64,000 nucleotides of DNA, taken from Carya illinoinensis. Lineage: Eukaryota; Streptophyta; Magnoliopsida; Fagales; Juglandaceae. The stretch is taken from positions 3,075,501 to 3,139,500 of the forward strand of contig NC_056757.1 of the NCBI RefSeq assembly GCF_018687715.1, in the 5' to 3' direction. Positions within the stretch are counted from its first letter, which is position 1, and the number at the start of each line of letters is the position of its first letter. The position numbers and the translations under genes were made by a program. This document shows, piece by piece, positions 10,257 through 21,244 of this stretch. The notes below the pieces were generated by a model. The model made no database searches. It saw only the letters and a program-made list of their open reading frames with translations, and was not told the origin of the DNA.

Positions 10257-12981
10257 ATGAAGTTCTTAGAATACACTCCTCTGGATAGGTAATTGTTTAA
10301 TATCTAAGTCAAAGAATTGAACTCTACTTACTTGACTACAATAAGTCCACCTTTTTCTCTGATTTCAGCATTAATATTTATTTCTCTATAATATTTTTTT
10401 TCAGATTAAATGATTTCTTGACTCATTTAAATCTTGGAGACAGTACCATTAAAGGATGCCTTGAGGCTTACTCGTGTAAGAACAAGTTTACTACTTTTTT
10501 TTTTTAAAATTATAAAAGTATTTGCTATTAATTCAAGATTGACTTAGTTCTCTTTTGTTTCTTTTAGGCAAACACACTGGAACGGATAAGAAACTGTCTG
10601 TCAGCTTGGAGAATGAGGTAAATCTGGCATGTTAAATATTTTGCAGGTTTGATTATTATGTTGGACAACTTCCTTAAAACATTTTCTACTTTTTCCTTGT
10701 CCTTTTAGATTTTTCCCACCCTTTTTTCAGCTGTTAGGATTCTTTGTCCTATTGGATATGCCATCTAAGCTGAGTATCTTTTCTCCTAGTATTAATTTCT
10801 ACAGAGAAGAAGGCCAAAAAGGAGGGAAAAAAAGCTCTTCTCCTCTTTATTTGTTGAATAAAAAGAGATAAATTGCTTAATTATTTTGTCTTACATGTCT
10901 TTTTTTTATTCAACATTCTGACTTTTACTTCAGATCCTTGATTATCTTGGGAATTCTTCAGACACTGACTCTTCCTCGCCATCTGATTTCTTGTTGAGCC
11001 GAACCAGGTAGAAATGTTAGCTATATTTGTCTTGGAAAGTGTAGGTTATCTCTTATGTTTCTTTGACTGGTTTTTATTTTTGCTCATTCCAGCCGAAAGA
11101 CATTGATCTACCTGGTGCTTACACTCAATCACATGTATCCAGATTATGACTTCAGGTATCTCTGTATGTTATGTTGTATAAAGACATTTTCATTTAACAT
11201 ATGCCTGAAAGGAGGATTACGGGTAATGCCATGGTCAGCTTATTCGGCGACTTGGCAACCCACTAAATAATCCTCTCTTGATTGCTGTGGGAGTGTTGTC
11301 AAATGGTTTGACAGACAGTTTAGAGGACTGTTGCTCTGGAAGGAGCTGAGAGTTCAAATCTCTCCATTTCCCAAAGTATAATGTGGTCATTCTTACGGTT
11401 GGCTTATTTGCTCATCTTATTCCTATCATATGCATACCATAGATGATTTGCTGTGGTCTTTTCTATGGTTTCCTTATGTTATTATGTTGCCTACATCGTT
11501 GGGGTTTTCTAGTACAGTGAAAGCTCACCAATTCTTCACAGAGGAAAGCTGGGACATTTTTAAGCAAATTTTTGATACCTACATGTTTGAAGCCTCAAAG
11601 GTATTGCCATAATAATGTTTGTTAGGTTTCTATGAATATTACTTTTGTCTAGCTAGTGCTATATTAGTTTTTAATATTATTCAACCTATTAAATGTCATG
11701 TGCACCCCAATCTACATGTTCTTGGATGACCCATGAACTTATGATCCTAAATAGATGTTAGTTTGGGGTGCACTTCGTGCCTTCTGCAACTAATCTTTTT
11801 CACGCTACTAATTATTTCTTCCTTGGTTGAAGTATCACCTTAGTACCTTACCCATGATTAAGCACCATTATCATACTTTGGGATATAGACTGGATACTTT
11901 TTCTGAAGTATGGTATGGTTGTCTGATAGGTTAATACCTGAATTAGAAAGAACTATGGAGCTACTGATTTACTTCTAGAGATGGTTGCCATTGTCTGAAA
12001 TAAATATGTGTAGTGTTCTGATTACTTATTGCATGAATTGGAGGAAAGTGGTTGCTCATTTCTTTTGCTTGTATGTTCTAGATATGATGATGCATAGTTA
12101 TAGTGGTTTATATAACTTAGTGTTTATTTGACTAGGTGATTAGTGTTATTTTGAAAAATAGCTGCATGACCCGTATTGTTGGTTTGTTGGTCTATTCAAT
12201 TGCAGGAATGGATTGAGACCAATGGGAGCAGTTCTCTGCTGGAGACCTTGTACAAGGCTTTGGATGAGGTGAGCTTAGTTTAGAGAATTGACCCCTTAGG
12301 GTACAAACTTGTGGTCAAAAGGCAGGCCTGGGATGAGCTGTAGACTCGAGCATTTTGGGTTTGATTCCATTATAAGAGTTTCCCTAGATTACTTGATACA
12401 AAGTTCCAGACTTCTAGTGGGTGGGTTCATGTATTTGGAGTTTATTCCAAAGGGGTGGGTCCGAAGAGACCTACTTTGGTGAAGTTCCACATCTTCCAAA
12501 AAAGAGAAAGAAAAAAAGGAGTGGATGCAACTCATACCTAGTGACAATTTTATGTTATCTTGTGATGCAGGTTGTAAAGTTAACAGAATGTGAAATTTAC
12601 AGTTACAATCCAGACTCTGATGCTGATCCTTTTTTGGAGAGGGGAGCCATGTACGTTTTGATTGATCCTTAATTGGCGTTAGTCTACAGATTTGCAATAT
12701 GACTTGGGCGCACTTATTTTCTTTTCAGATGGTCTTTCAATTTCTTCTTCTACAACAGGAAACTAAAACGGGTTGTGAGTTTTCGTTTGTGCTGTTTAAG
12801 GTAGGCTATTTTTTTTTAATACCGTGTTCTCTTTTAATTGTCATTGGTAGTTTTTGGCTCAATTGTTGCTATTTTCTGCAGTAATTTGGTGGCTGATGAA
12901 TTTCGTATGGTTGAATTACCTTGTGAGGAAGATTCGGAGATCTTTGATGTTTTCGATGACATGGACATGAGAGTACAATAA
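10257..12981 (+). CDS. MAF1: MAF1, repressor of RNA polymerase III transcription (230 aa, 10 exons)
   Basis: Coding exons: 10257-10288, 10405-10475, 10568-10617, 10934-11007, 11093-11155, 11513-11600, 12206-12268, 12571-12650, 12729-12800, 12882-12981; total 693 nt, all junctions GT/AG and in frame. The protein begins MKFLEYTPLDRLNDFL (conserved box A), has a low-complexity Ser/Asp linker near residue 60, the block IWSFNFFFYNRKLKRVVSF (box B) and an acidic tail ending DDMDMRVQ. MAF1 binds Pol III when TOR signalling is low and blocks tRNA and 5S rRNA synthesis; it shuttles between cytoplasm and nucleus. A non-coding first exon probably ends near 8533, with the second noncoding part from the acceptor before 10180 to the ATG, giving a long 5'-UTR intron (inference). 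A 120-bp duplication lies in the probable 3' UTR. Confidence 0.92.
11289..11372 (+). tRNA. tRNA-like cloverleaf (class II, Ser-like AGA loop), probably a pseudogene
   Basis: Lies in the MAF1 intron between coding exons 5 and 6. By hand it folds as follows: acceptor GGGAGTG with CATTTCC (two G-T pairs); D-arm GTCA/TGAC with GG in the loop; anticodon arm ACAGT/ACTGT with a 7-nt loop TTAGAGG (anticodon would be AGA, Ser); long variable arm GCTC/GAGC; T-arm GAGAG-TTCAAAT-CTCTC. An A box (one mismatch to TRGYNNARNGG) and a weaker B box are present. The primary sequence does not match the usual nuclear tRNA-Ser as I know it, and position 37 is G. It may be an organelle-derived or SINE-head tRNA relic. 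Confidence 0.45.
12303..12520 (+). mobile_element. SINE-like sequence in a MAF1 intron
   Basis: An A box (TGGTCAAAAGG, 12312-12322) matches TRGYNNARNGG. A B box (GGTTTGATTCC, 12358-12368) differs from GGTTCGANNCC by one base, and the two are 35 bp apart. That is the internal Pol III promoter layout of tRNA-derived SINEs. The unit ends in an A/G-rich tail near 12496-12520. I could not find a clear target duplication, so the ends are approximate. Confidence 0.45.
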
Positions 12982-13078
12982 GCTGCTGATATGATGATTA
13001 CATGTTAAAGTTCTTCACACAGGTAGTTGTGCAATAACAAGTGCTGCACTCTTGAGGCTTTGGCGGCTTTCTACTTTC

Positions 13079-13330
13079 CTGTATGTAGTTGGTCTCAGAT
13101 AGTTGGGAACATTTCTGTTGTATGAATGTATGTAAAAATATAACCAGGCTTGTAAGCTGATATGGAACAACCCAAGTTTTTCAAAGACATTCCTCTTTCC
13201 TGTATGCATTTATAGCATATTGTAGCCGGTGTCGTGTAGTTAGGAACAATGCTGTCTATATAATCCAGGCTTGTAAGCTGCACATATAAGACGACCCAAG
13301 TTTGTCAAAGATGCTCCTCTCGTCTTTCTT
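13079..13330 (+). repeat. Diverged tandem duplication, about 120 bp, in the MAF1 3' UTR region
   Basis: Two copies begin at CCTGTATG (13079 and 13199). They share blocks such as CCAGGCTTGTAAGCTG and CCCAAGTTT-TCAAAGA, with substitutions and small gaps between them. The first copy starts about 100 bases after the MAF1 stop. Confidence 0.7.
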
Positions 13331-15581
13331 GACAAATGGTGTTCGTATCAGTGATCTGTTTTTTTGTTTTATTTATTTGTGTTTCATATCGTGTCGCTTA
13401 TGTGGTTTTATATGCATGTATTTATGCTTTGGAATGAACATGAAAAAGTTCCTCTTGAAGACTTATCGAAAGTAAATTTGGGAGGACCATGTTGTTCTTG
13501 CCCGAAATTCATTAAGCAGTTAATTTGTGTTTTTGGTTTTGTAAAGAGTTTTCATTCAGACATCAAAAAATAGCATGGACATGACATTGAATCATGAGGG
13601 GGTCGATTTTCATTGCTTTTTATAGAGTATGCTCTTAAGTGCTATTAAATATCTCTTGGTTAAAGTAATGATGGGAGGTAATGGAACTCTTACCACTATC
13701 TTTAATGAATCTTGAATGCTAGAGCACTTGACTTCATCCAAGATGATCATGACCGCACTTGTACAAGCTTAGTGATCTGTCATATCTCATTATGCAACAA
13801 CTTTATCTTTACTGCTAGAATTATCATTCTTGCAATCAATCCAAAGGCACTAGCCATTCCAAATTGCATTAAAATACAAACTAAAGGAGTTTAAGGTGGT
13901 AACTTATATGATTACTCTGTCATTGTCATTCTTTTTGCACTTTCGATGTTTTCCAATCCTTTTTCTTTTTCAGCAAAAAATAAATAACATAATGCACTAA
14001 GCCTAAGGGAGGATTACAGGAGTAAAATGTTCAAAACTGGTACATATCTACTGCTATGGGGCACCCATTAACTAACTGTTCGGACATGAAACTATAAACT
14101 GGTACAATGGAACATAATTTCACCAGCATGCGGGGAAGCTAAATGGGTTGCACTCAAAACCGTCCCGGCGGAACCATCATGCCATTGTACTTGCCCAGGC
14201 GCATTGGATAACTTTAACAACTTGCTGGGATGACGCATTTCCTCCCCCCCCCCCCCCCGATTATAAGTTTATTTCATTGACCAAGAAAAATTTTAAGTCT
14301 TTGATAACCTTCCTGTAAAGTCTCTAGCTTTGGTTACTGGACAGTTTCTAATGGCGACTTAGATTTCTACTGGGACACAAACTGCTTTAAGGATTAGATT
14401 CTTTTGAGGTTTTGTCCGAATTTAAGAGTATCAAGCAAAAGAGAAATAAATGAGTTTTGTAGATATTTATTACTTATTTAACGTTGTCTTATAAGATAAA
14501 TAATAATAAATATTATAAAACTCATTTCATGAATACTTTAACGTCTCATTATAAAATAAATATTTGTATAGACAATTTTAATTATATGTTATCTATAATT
14601 GATCATAGGATATCATGAATACCACTTGATCATCTTATTCTAAAAATGACTAATAATTTTTCGAAGAGAGAATAAGTTTTAAAAAGAAGGAAGCAATCCT
14701 CAGAATGTCGTGTCGTGGAGTGATAAGTTTAATATTCTTTGTTTTTTTTATTAATTTTGTTCTTATTTTTAAGTTACGTTATGGAACATTATGGTGGAAT
14801 ATAATTGTAAAGAAATGTGGCAAATCATGACTATTTAACTAATTCCACCAAACACTATAGAATTATAGAGAGTTTGAAGATTAATATATGCCACATCACT
14901 TTTAATTAGCATTCTTAGAAAAATGTGAACAAGTACTGCATGAACTTCTCGTCTATTTTGAAAGAGGATGGGGTCAAACTCGGTCGATTTACGTGCATAA
15001 ATTGTAAAGCTTGGGTGTGCTCGCATGCACGCGTTATACAATTGACCTGAAAGTAAACCAGTTTTTGCCTTTTGGAGATATCAGAGCCATCGTCCTTTAT
15101 TTTATTTTTTTTCCATTTTTAGGATCAATATCTCATATTTCTCACGTGTATATATTGCTCTGTGTGTGTGTCTATATATATATATATATACATATTTCTA
15201 TGATCGATCTGCAAACTCATCCAAAACTCAAATTAATCGAAAAAAATCAGACCTTTTAATGATAACAATATCAGATAATAAAAAGTACTATAGATATATA
15301 TTCGTTAATTTTTCTTATTTTTCCGTTAAGTCTGTTATTTTCTTGTTTTAAGAATACAATTACTTTTTTCAATCTCTTTCTCATTCTCGATTCCTTCTAT
15401 CTTCTCATCTCGAAGCTCTCTCCCACTCTTCGATATTTGCCTCTCTACCTACCCTTCTCAAACTCACTCCCTCACATATTTATCTAAAACACTTAGATCT
15501 TAATTTGAGTATCAATATTCAGATATGTAGGAAAAAAAATGGCAATAAAGAATAACAAGTGCCAAAAAAAAAATAAAAAAA
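13331..15581. other. Intergenic, no supported gene
   Basis: Mostly AT-rich. A 15-C run lies at 14244-14258. A slightly GC-richer patch at 14030-14240 could, on the minus strand, end a reading frame with KYNGMMVPPGRF before a stop, but I find no gene around it. A (TA) microsatellite is near 15174-15190. Confidence 0.5.
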
Positions 15582-15821
15582 GATTGGCTCTTTGCACCTA
15601 GCTTTGGTGTAGCAGCTATATTTCAATTCATCCTCTTTTTCCAAGGGTTTCATAATTGGACATTGAACTTATTTCATATGATGGGGGTTGTTGGTGTATT
15701 GGGTGCTGCTCTGCTATGCGCTATTCATGGTGCTATCGTAGAAAATACTTTATTTGAAGATGATGATGGTGCAAATACATTTTGTGCTTTTAACCCAACT
15801 CAAGCTGAAGAAACCTATTCA
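15582..15821 (+). pseudogene. psbD: Nuclear plastid DNA fragment: part of psbD (photosystem II D2)
   Basis: About 240 bases translate to a D2 internal stretch ([14 protein letters not shown]..., [46 protein letters not shown]). The match stops abruptly at both sides in AT-rich nuclear sequence, and no flanking plastid gene is present. It lacks most of the 353-residue protein, so it cannot function. Compared with D2 as I know it, several residues differ, mostly explainable by C-to-T or G-to-A changes, as in aged plastid-to-nucleus transfers. A frame runs on to 15854 by chance. Confidence 0.88.
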
Positions 15822-15854
15822 AAAGAAACCATGGCATCTATATGTTTGGAATAG

Positions 15855-16319
15855 ATTTCATTTTAAAAGAGTTGAAAAAGTACTATCTCGTTGAAAAATT
15901 CTATACATCTGCCCTCTACAAAGAAAAACATTCAAATCTAAACAAGATCTGTTTAAATATGTCGATATTAAAAAAAATTATATCAAAACACATGGTTTAA
16001 ATTTATCGTCCAACATCTTTAAAAAATCTCAAATATTATGCGTTCTTTAAGTGTAATGGTAGTATTTATTATGGTGGCAATAATGCTATTTTTGTTTGTC
16101 TATGTTATTATAATGTATCTTGATTTTAATTTTAAACTAATCTTTTTATTTTTTAATGTAGCTAAATATGTAATTATTATACTTACCGATTTATCATTAT
16201 TTAAAGATATTTACTAAAATTTACTTTTTTATCTTTATGCATTAAATTATTCATTGATCAAATTCTTTTTAAAAATCATAATATTTTTATAAAAAATCTG
16301 TTTAACCCAACTAGACAAG
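15855..16319. other. AT-rich spacer, nothing recognised
   Basis: Very AT-rich with short ORFs only. I see no motif or repeat structure that I can support. Confidence 0.5.
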
Positions 16320-17235
16320 AAAAAAGCTACTCAGCCTCCGGTTTGCCTAACGCACGCCACACTCCTTCCACGTCACGGTTTATTATCAAAATAAACCGGG
16401 TTGCCCTTTACTCTGCTCCCTACGCACTCTCTCTTCTCCGTCACCCCTCAATCCGACGCCCTCACCTCAGACTCTTCTCCTTCTTCATCTCCCCTAAATG
16501 CAGCTACCCTCTACCATTACTGTGAGACTCTTCTCTCTCACCCATCGCCCTTCACGTCTCTCTCCCTTGAACGAATGCCCATTTCTCTCACCCCCTTCAA
16601 TTCCGAACCCTAGAAGAAATCATCCTCGACGGATTCCAAGACCCACCTGACTCACTTCCTTCAGCCTCTTCTTGCCATCCCCGAAGGCACTTTATTTTTC
16701 TTTTTCTTTTTAATCTCTACCTTCCAAAATGTCTCTTTCCTTCCTTAGTTTTGTGTTTGTTAGATCTATGTTTTGTCTTTCAATGGTTGCTGAGTTTGGG
16801 TATATTCTCATCCGAGAATGGCATAAATTTAGTAGTGATGTCGGGGCGGGGACTGAAATCGTGCCAAAACTGTGAGGCTGGAGGACTGAAACCGTGCCGA
16901 AACTGTGAGGCTGGAGAACCCGTACAGAAATGGTGCACCCAGAGGGGAACTTTTGTTCCACCGTGACGGAGTGATGAACCCACACAGTTCCCTAGTGATG
17001 CCGGGGCGGGGAGAGGGTCAGGCCGGCAAAGGACACGAGCTGGGGGCGTGGAGGAGAGAACGCGGGGAAGAGTTCTGAAGAAAGTGAAGACGAACCGGGG
17101 GAGGGGGGGGAGAAATTGAAATGTTCTGATCAAAACTCGCGTTTTTATTAAAAAAAAAAAAGCCACGTAGGCTGGAGTGCGGAGGTTGAGTGAACAGTGG
17201 GTGGTTGTGTAGTGTAACTCACTAGACAAATGTGT
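16320..17235. other. GC-rich block of unknown nature between AT-rich spacers
   Basis: Pyrimidine-rich, leader-like sequence (16340-16620) is followed by a GC-rich part with a 33-bp tandem duplication and a twice-occurring TAGTGATG-CGGGGCGGGG motif (near 16831 and 16993). Frames of 149 aa on the minus strand and 60-71 aa on the plus strand are open but low-complexity and not family-like. Composition suggests a CpG-rich promoter/first exon or an inserted element; neither is demonstrable here. Confidence 0.35.
16850..16915 (+). repeat. 33-bp tandem duplication
   Basis: Two adjacent 33-bp units (16850-16882 and 16883-16915) both contain CTGTGAGGCTGGA and differ at two positions. Confidence 0.85.
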
Positions 17236-17251
17236 TATAACGTAGTGTGTG

Positions 17252-17272
17252 TATATATATATATATATATAT
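17252..17272. repeat. (TA)n microsatellite
   Basis: Uninterrupted TA dinucleotides next to the GC-rich block. Confidence 0.9.
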
Positions 17273-18074
17273 TTGTTTATTAAAGTGAATTAAACACAAA
17301 ACTGATTAATGGTATATTTCAACGGTTCAGTACTATACTTAATTAATATCCTATTGAGAAATTTATCACCTATATATAGCGATTATTGTAGTCCTCATGA
17401 CTCCTCAACTTCTTCGAATGCAAATATCTAATGATAAAGAGAAGAGAAAGGAAATCAAACGTATGAACCGACTAATTTATCACTATTAGTCAACACTATA
17501 ATTGATTGGCCGGCCGGTCAAAAATATCTGCTGGTAAAACTGTTGATAATTAATGAAGGTTGGGTCAATATTGATCTATTCATCAAGTTTTAAGTTACTT
17601 TTTATTAATTAAAATTTAAGAATAGTAACATAAAGAATAGTATTACTTTAATAAAATAAATAAATAAATGTTATTTTTCATCTAATTACTTCTATCATTC
17701 ATATTTATGATTTTTTATGTGACATATTTTTAAGTGGTTTCCATTTGAGTAGTTAAAATAACCGATCGATGTGATTAAAATAATAAAATTGAATACGAAA
17801 AATCACATCAATAAACAAAAATAAAATTGACATAGAAATCTAAATTCCTTGCTAACAATTCTTTTCACAAATTTTACCAACATTTAGGAAAAAAAGAACC
17901 AATTAATTAATGCCTTTTTTTTGGGAAATTCAGTCTCACTTTTTTTTTTTTTTTGTGAAAAAAGTTGGAGGAGGTGACCAAATATAGCTTTCATATCATG
18001 ACGTGACCATAATAATACCCAACCTGCTTGGGAGCCCGATAGGAGGGACCTAGACGACAAGAACCGTAATCGTA
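17273..18074. other. AT-rich spacer
   Basis: No gene, RNA or repeat recognised apart from A/T runs. Confidence 0.5.
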
Positions 18075-18226
18075 CCCTACAAGTCGAACTTGAGTCATAG
18101 TCTGACCTCAGCCCTGACCACAAGGGCATTAACGATCCATGAGCCAATGACCCTACAAGTCGGACTTGAGTCATAATCGGACCTCAACCCCAACCACAAG
18201 GGCATTAACAATCCATGAACCAATAA
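18075..18226 (+). repeat. 76-bp tandem duplication
   Basis: Units start CCCTACAAGTCG at 18075 and 18151 and share ACTTGAGTCATA and CACAAGGGCATTAAC, with about eight differences. No coding sense is apparent. Confidence 0.85.
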
Positions 18227-18321
18227 ATCACCAATAATTATGAATGCTTCCAGTTGTAGGATTCAACCTTAAGACTCAATGCCGAGAGACTTAAATATAT
18301 ATTGATGCCACATTTGGAGGT

Positions 18322-18543
18322 TGTTTGGTTGGAGAAACACTCTCATCTTATTATTACAATTTTATCAAATTTCTGCATAAAATATAATAAATAATTCAAT
18401 TTTTTCAAATCTCAATTAAACTTTTTCAAATCTGAAAATAATAATAATATTAAAAAACAACATTCGAATAATATTTTACGTAACTTTCAACTTTATCTAA
18501 AATCATCTCATATCATCTCATTAGTTTACCAGCAACCCAAACA
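18322..18543. mobile_element. MITE family A, copy 1
   Basis: A 222-bp AT-rich element with ends TGTTTGGTTGG and CAACCCAAACA. Characteristic interior blocks are ATAAAATATAATAAA, TTTTTTCAAATCTCAATT, AATAATAATATTAAAAAA and AAAATCATCTCATATCATCTC. The same block order occurs at 37323-37552. The target duplication is not clear. Confidence 0.65.
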
Positions 18544-18790
18544 TAACATACCAGTACGCATCGATCAAATTCCAGCATCAAGTTTTACAAGTTTGCCAGC
18601 ATGCATAATTGGTAATTACCCATGCACTAATTAACCCCTAAATAAATAAATAAAACAGCAATCATCTCCGCTCCAGGCAAAAAATAATTAAGAGCAAATT
18701 CATGAATATTCACTATATCATCAACATTAATTAGATATATTCCTACGTACCCTATGAATTAATTACCTAAATACATGCATATTTATAATC

Positions 18791-19354
18791 TTATCTTGAA
18801 ATTATTTGCTCTTCCTTTATCGTTTCCAATACTGGCTTCCTTGATCTGCATACCGATAACCTATACTTCATCTCTAGCCCAGAAAGCCCCTCAATTCCGT
18901 CCTCCAAACTCAGCCTTGAACCTCGAACCTCGCTTTCCTCCGCCGCCGCCGCCGCCGCCTCATACGAGGAGGCCTCCTCTTGTTTACCACTGGTACCGGA
19001 CTCCGGCAAGATCCTGACTTTTCCACCGGATATCCGCTTAGCTGCAGAGTTGGCCGCCATGAAAACAATCGCCATATCCGCTGCCGTGATTATAGAATTC
19101 ACTCTCCTCATAGGAAACGTGACGTAAACGTTGCCAAGCTCTAACTCCTCGTCGGCGCTGAGTGCGGAGAATCTCCGGCCAATGTGAAGGGACTGGGAAT
19201 TGACGAGGAAGAAGTTTGGGCACTCAAACATGAGCTCGGCGGCCTTGACGGGTTCGCGGCACTGTCGGACTTCACCACCGGGAAAGATCACCCTCGCTGC
19301 CCTCTTATTCTTGATCAAAGGGGTGGCAAGAGTGCATGAAATATAGTTCCCCAT
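18791..19354 (-). CDS. PADRE/DUF4228-domain protein (187 aa, single exon)
   Basis: ATG at 19354, stop at 18791-18793, no intron. The N-terminus MGNYISCTLA is a textbook N-myristoylation site (Gly2) followed by Cys7 for palmitoylation, and such proteins are usually plasma-membrane attached. The PADRE/DUF4228 hallmarks are present: a basic N-terminal strand with RVIFPGGEVRQ, PVKAAELMFECPNFFLVNSQ, and LELGNVYVTFPM in the middle. The C-terminal third is disordered, with an Ala run and Ser/Glu-rich sequence. Family members are stress- and pathogen-responsive in plants; biochemical function is unknown. A TATA box lies about 100 bp upstream, so the start and single-exon structure look right. Confidence 0.9.
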   Translation of the reverse strand: MGNYISCTLATPLIKNKRAARVIFPGGEVRQCREPVKAAELMFECPNFFLVNSQSLHIGRRFSALSADEELELGNVYVTFPMRRVNSIITAADMAIVFMAANSAAKRISGGKVRILPESGTSGKQEEASSYEAAAAAAEESEVRGSRLSLEDGIEGLSGLEMKYRLSVCRSRKPVLETIKEEQIISR

Positions 19355-19454
19355 ATTCTTAAAAAAGGAAGAAAATTCTTGGGAAAGAGAGAGGTGAATT
19401 AACTCAGAAAACTGGTATATACTCTGCTTGGAGGGGGAGATTTAAGGGTGGGAA

Positions 19455-19463
19455 TTTATATAG
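19455..19463 (-). promoter_or_regulatory. TATA box of the PADRE gene
   Basis: Minus-strand CTATATAAA about 100 bp before the ATG, preceded by a CCC-rich segment. Placement is typical for a plant core promoter. Confidence 0.6.
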
Positions 19464-21016
19464 AGAGTGACTTATAAAAACAAGTCAATGGAAGCCTAAA
19501 AACATAGATAGAAAAGCAGAAGCGATTAAAAAGATCGTGTGCGTGTCGCATGATAGATAGAAACTAGGGAAAGGTGTGGTCAGTGGTCAGTGGTGGGCTG
19601 TATGTGTTGTGAATGCGCGTACTGCCTGCTGGGGATTGAATGGTTGGGAAAAGGTTGAGAAAGTGCATGTTCATTGTTTGATGCCTGCTTTTGACACGCG
19701 AATTTTCGCTATGAATGCGTGTGGGGCCCGCTGATCAGGAATCTCTCCGTAGCTAAGCCAGCTAGCTGTTAATGGTGACCGACCAGAAGAGGTTGAATTT
19801 TCATCTTGTTCGTTGGAACAGTAAAAGTGTTTCAATCTCCTTTTATTTTTATTATTTTCTTAAATTTTAATACAAATTATAATATATAATTTAATATTTT
19901 TAAATTTAAAAATAATAATATTAAAAAAATAATATTTTATTCACTTTTATCTAAAATCATCTCATCTCATCTCCCTATTTAAATTATATTTATAAATTTT
20001 AAAAAAAAAAAACCCTATAAATTTCTTGATATTTTTGGACGTACACGGGGGGTATGACTTGCTGTCCTCCTCGTCAACTTCACGGGCACCAAGATTAATC
20101 GTGGGGTTTCGGACACTACTTTCCGTGCCTTTCCACGGGCCTTTGTGATGCGCATGTGGATTGCATCATCACCTGGGGGAGCAAAACCTTCATGTGAAAC
20201 AGAACTCATACAATAATCAAGACAAAAGACAAGGTGATATGGTTTTCTTCATTATATATATTGTTGGGACTTGGGACAATATTAATACATTAAGCAAGTT
20301 TTAAGTTTAATGTTCAAATCCATACTATTTATGACTCTTTTTTTTTTTTTTAATTTAGACAATAATAATTAATCTGAAGATAAATAAATAAATATATATA
20401 TATATATAATATGTAAATTTTACCTTACTTTAATGTTAAAACCCACATATATCATTCATGGCACTAACAAGTACTAGTGCGATCCTAGGTGCAACTTCAA
20501 TGTAAAGTCAAACAAAAAGGCCAGGATATATAAAACACAAGTTCGTGGGTATATTCCAAGTACTCCATATAATTAAAGCTTACTACTCATCATGAATTAT
20601 GATCTGCTAGCTACCATGCTTGGATTAAAAGTGACATGATGCCTGTCGCTTATGTAATTTTCCTATTTTAACATTTTCTTATATAGTTTGCCTTGAAGAA
20701 TATTGTACGTAGTTGTCGGTGGGATTCATGTCACATGCAAATTAAATGATCCTACTCGCAACTTGGGACATGAGGCAAAATAAAGACGATTTAAATCTTG
20801 AATCCCTGTGTACGATAAGGACGATCCAATGTCCTATACATTAATCATCGACAAGAGTTCGAGGCCACGTACGTACAGCTAGCTAGCTATCTGTTTGGTG
20901 GGCTCTTGTGCTTAATTTAACAGTGAAAAATGAAAATTCAACTGATCAAATGAATGGGTTTAAGCAGTGAATTAATGGAGCTTTGGCCCAATGGCTTTGG
21001 CATTTTTCTAAAGGAT

Positions 21017-21050
<34 letters not shown>

Positions 21051-21205
21051 TATGGTGGTGGATGGGGGCACGCGCGCACTTGTAGAATTTTTGTTTAATT
21101 CAATGATTGCATCAAATTAAATATAAGAATACGGATGCAGTGGTGGGGGTGGGGGTGGGGGTGGAGCCCCAATAACAATTTAATTATTGCAGGTGAGACA
21201 GCCCA

Positions 21206-21244
<39 letters not shown>

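Noticed and set aside
12389..12697. 102-codon minus-strand frame over a MAF1 exon
   Set aside because: Shadow of the coding exon 12571-12650 and the SINE-like intron.
13996..14240. Possible last exon on the minus strand (ends KYNGMMVPPGRF)
   Set aside because: No upstream exons, no recognisable domain and the frame is closed a few codons upstream.
16780..17229. 149-codon minus-strand frame
   Set aside because: Low-complexity reading of a GC-rich repeat block; no start context, domain or splice partner.
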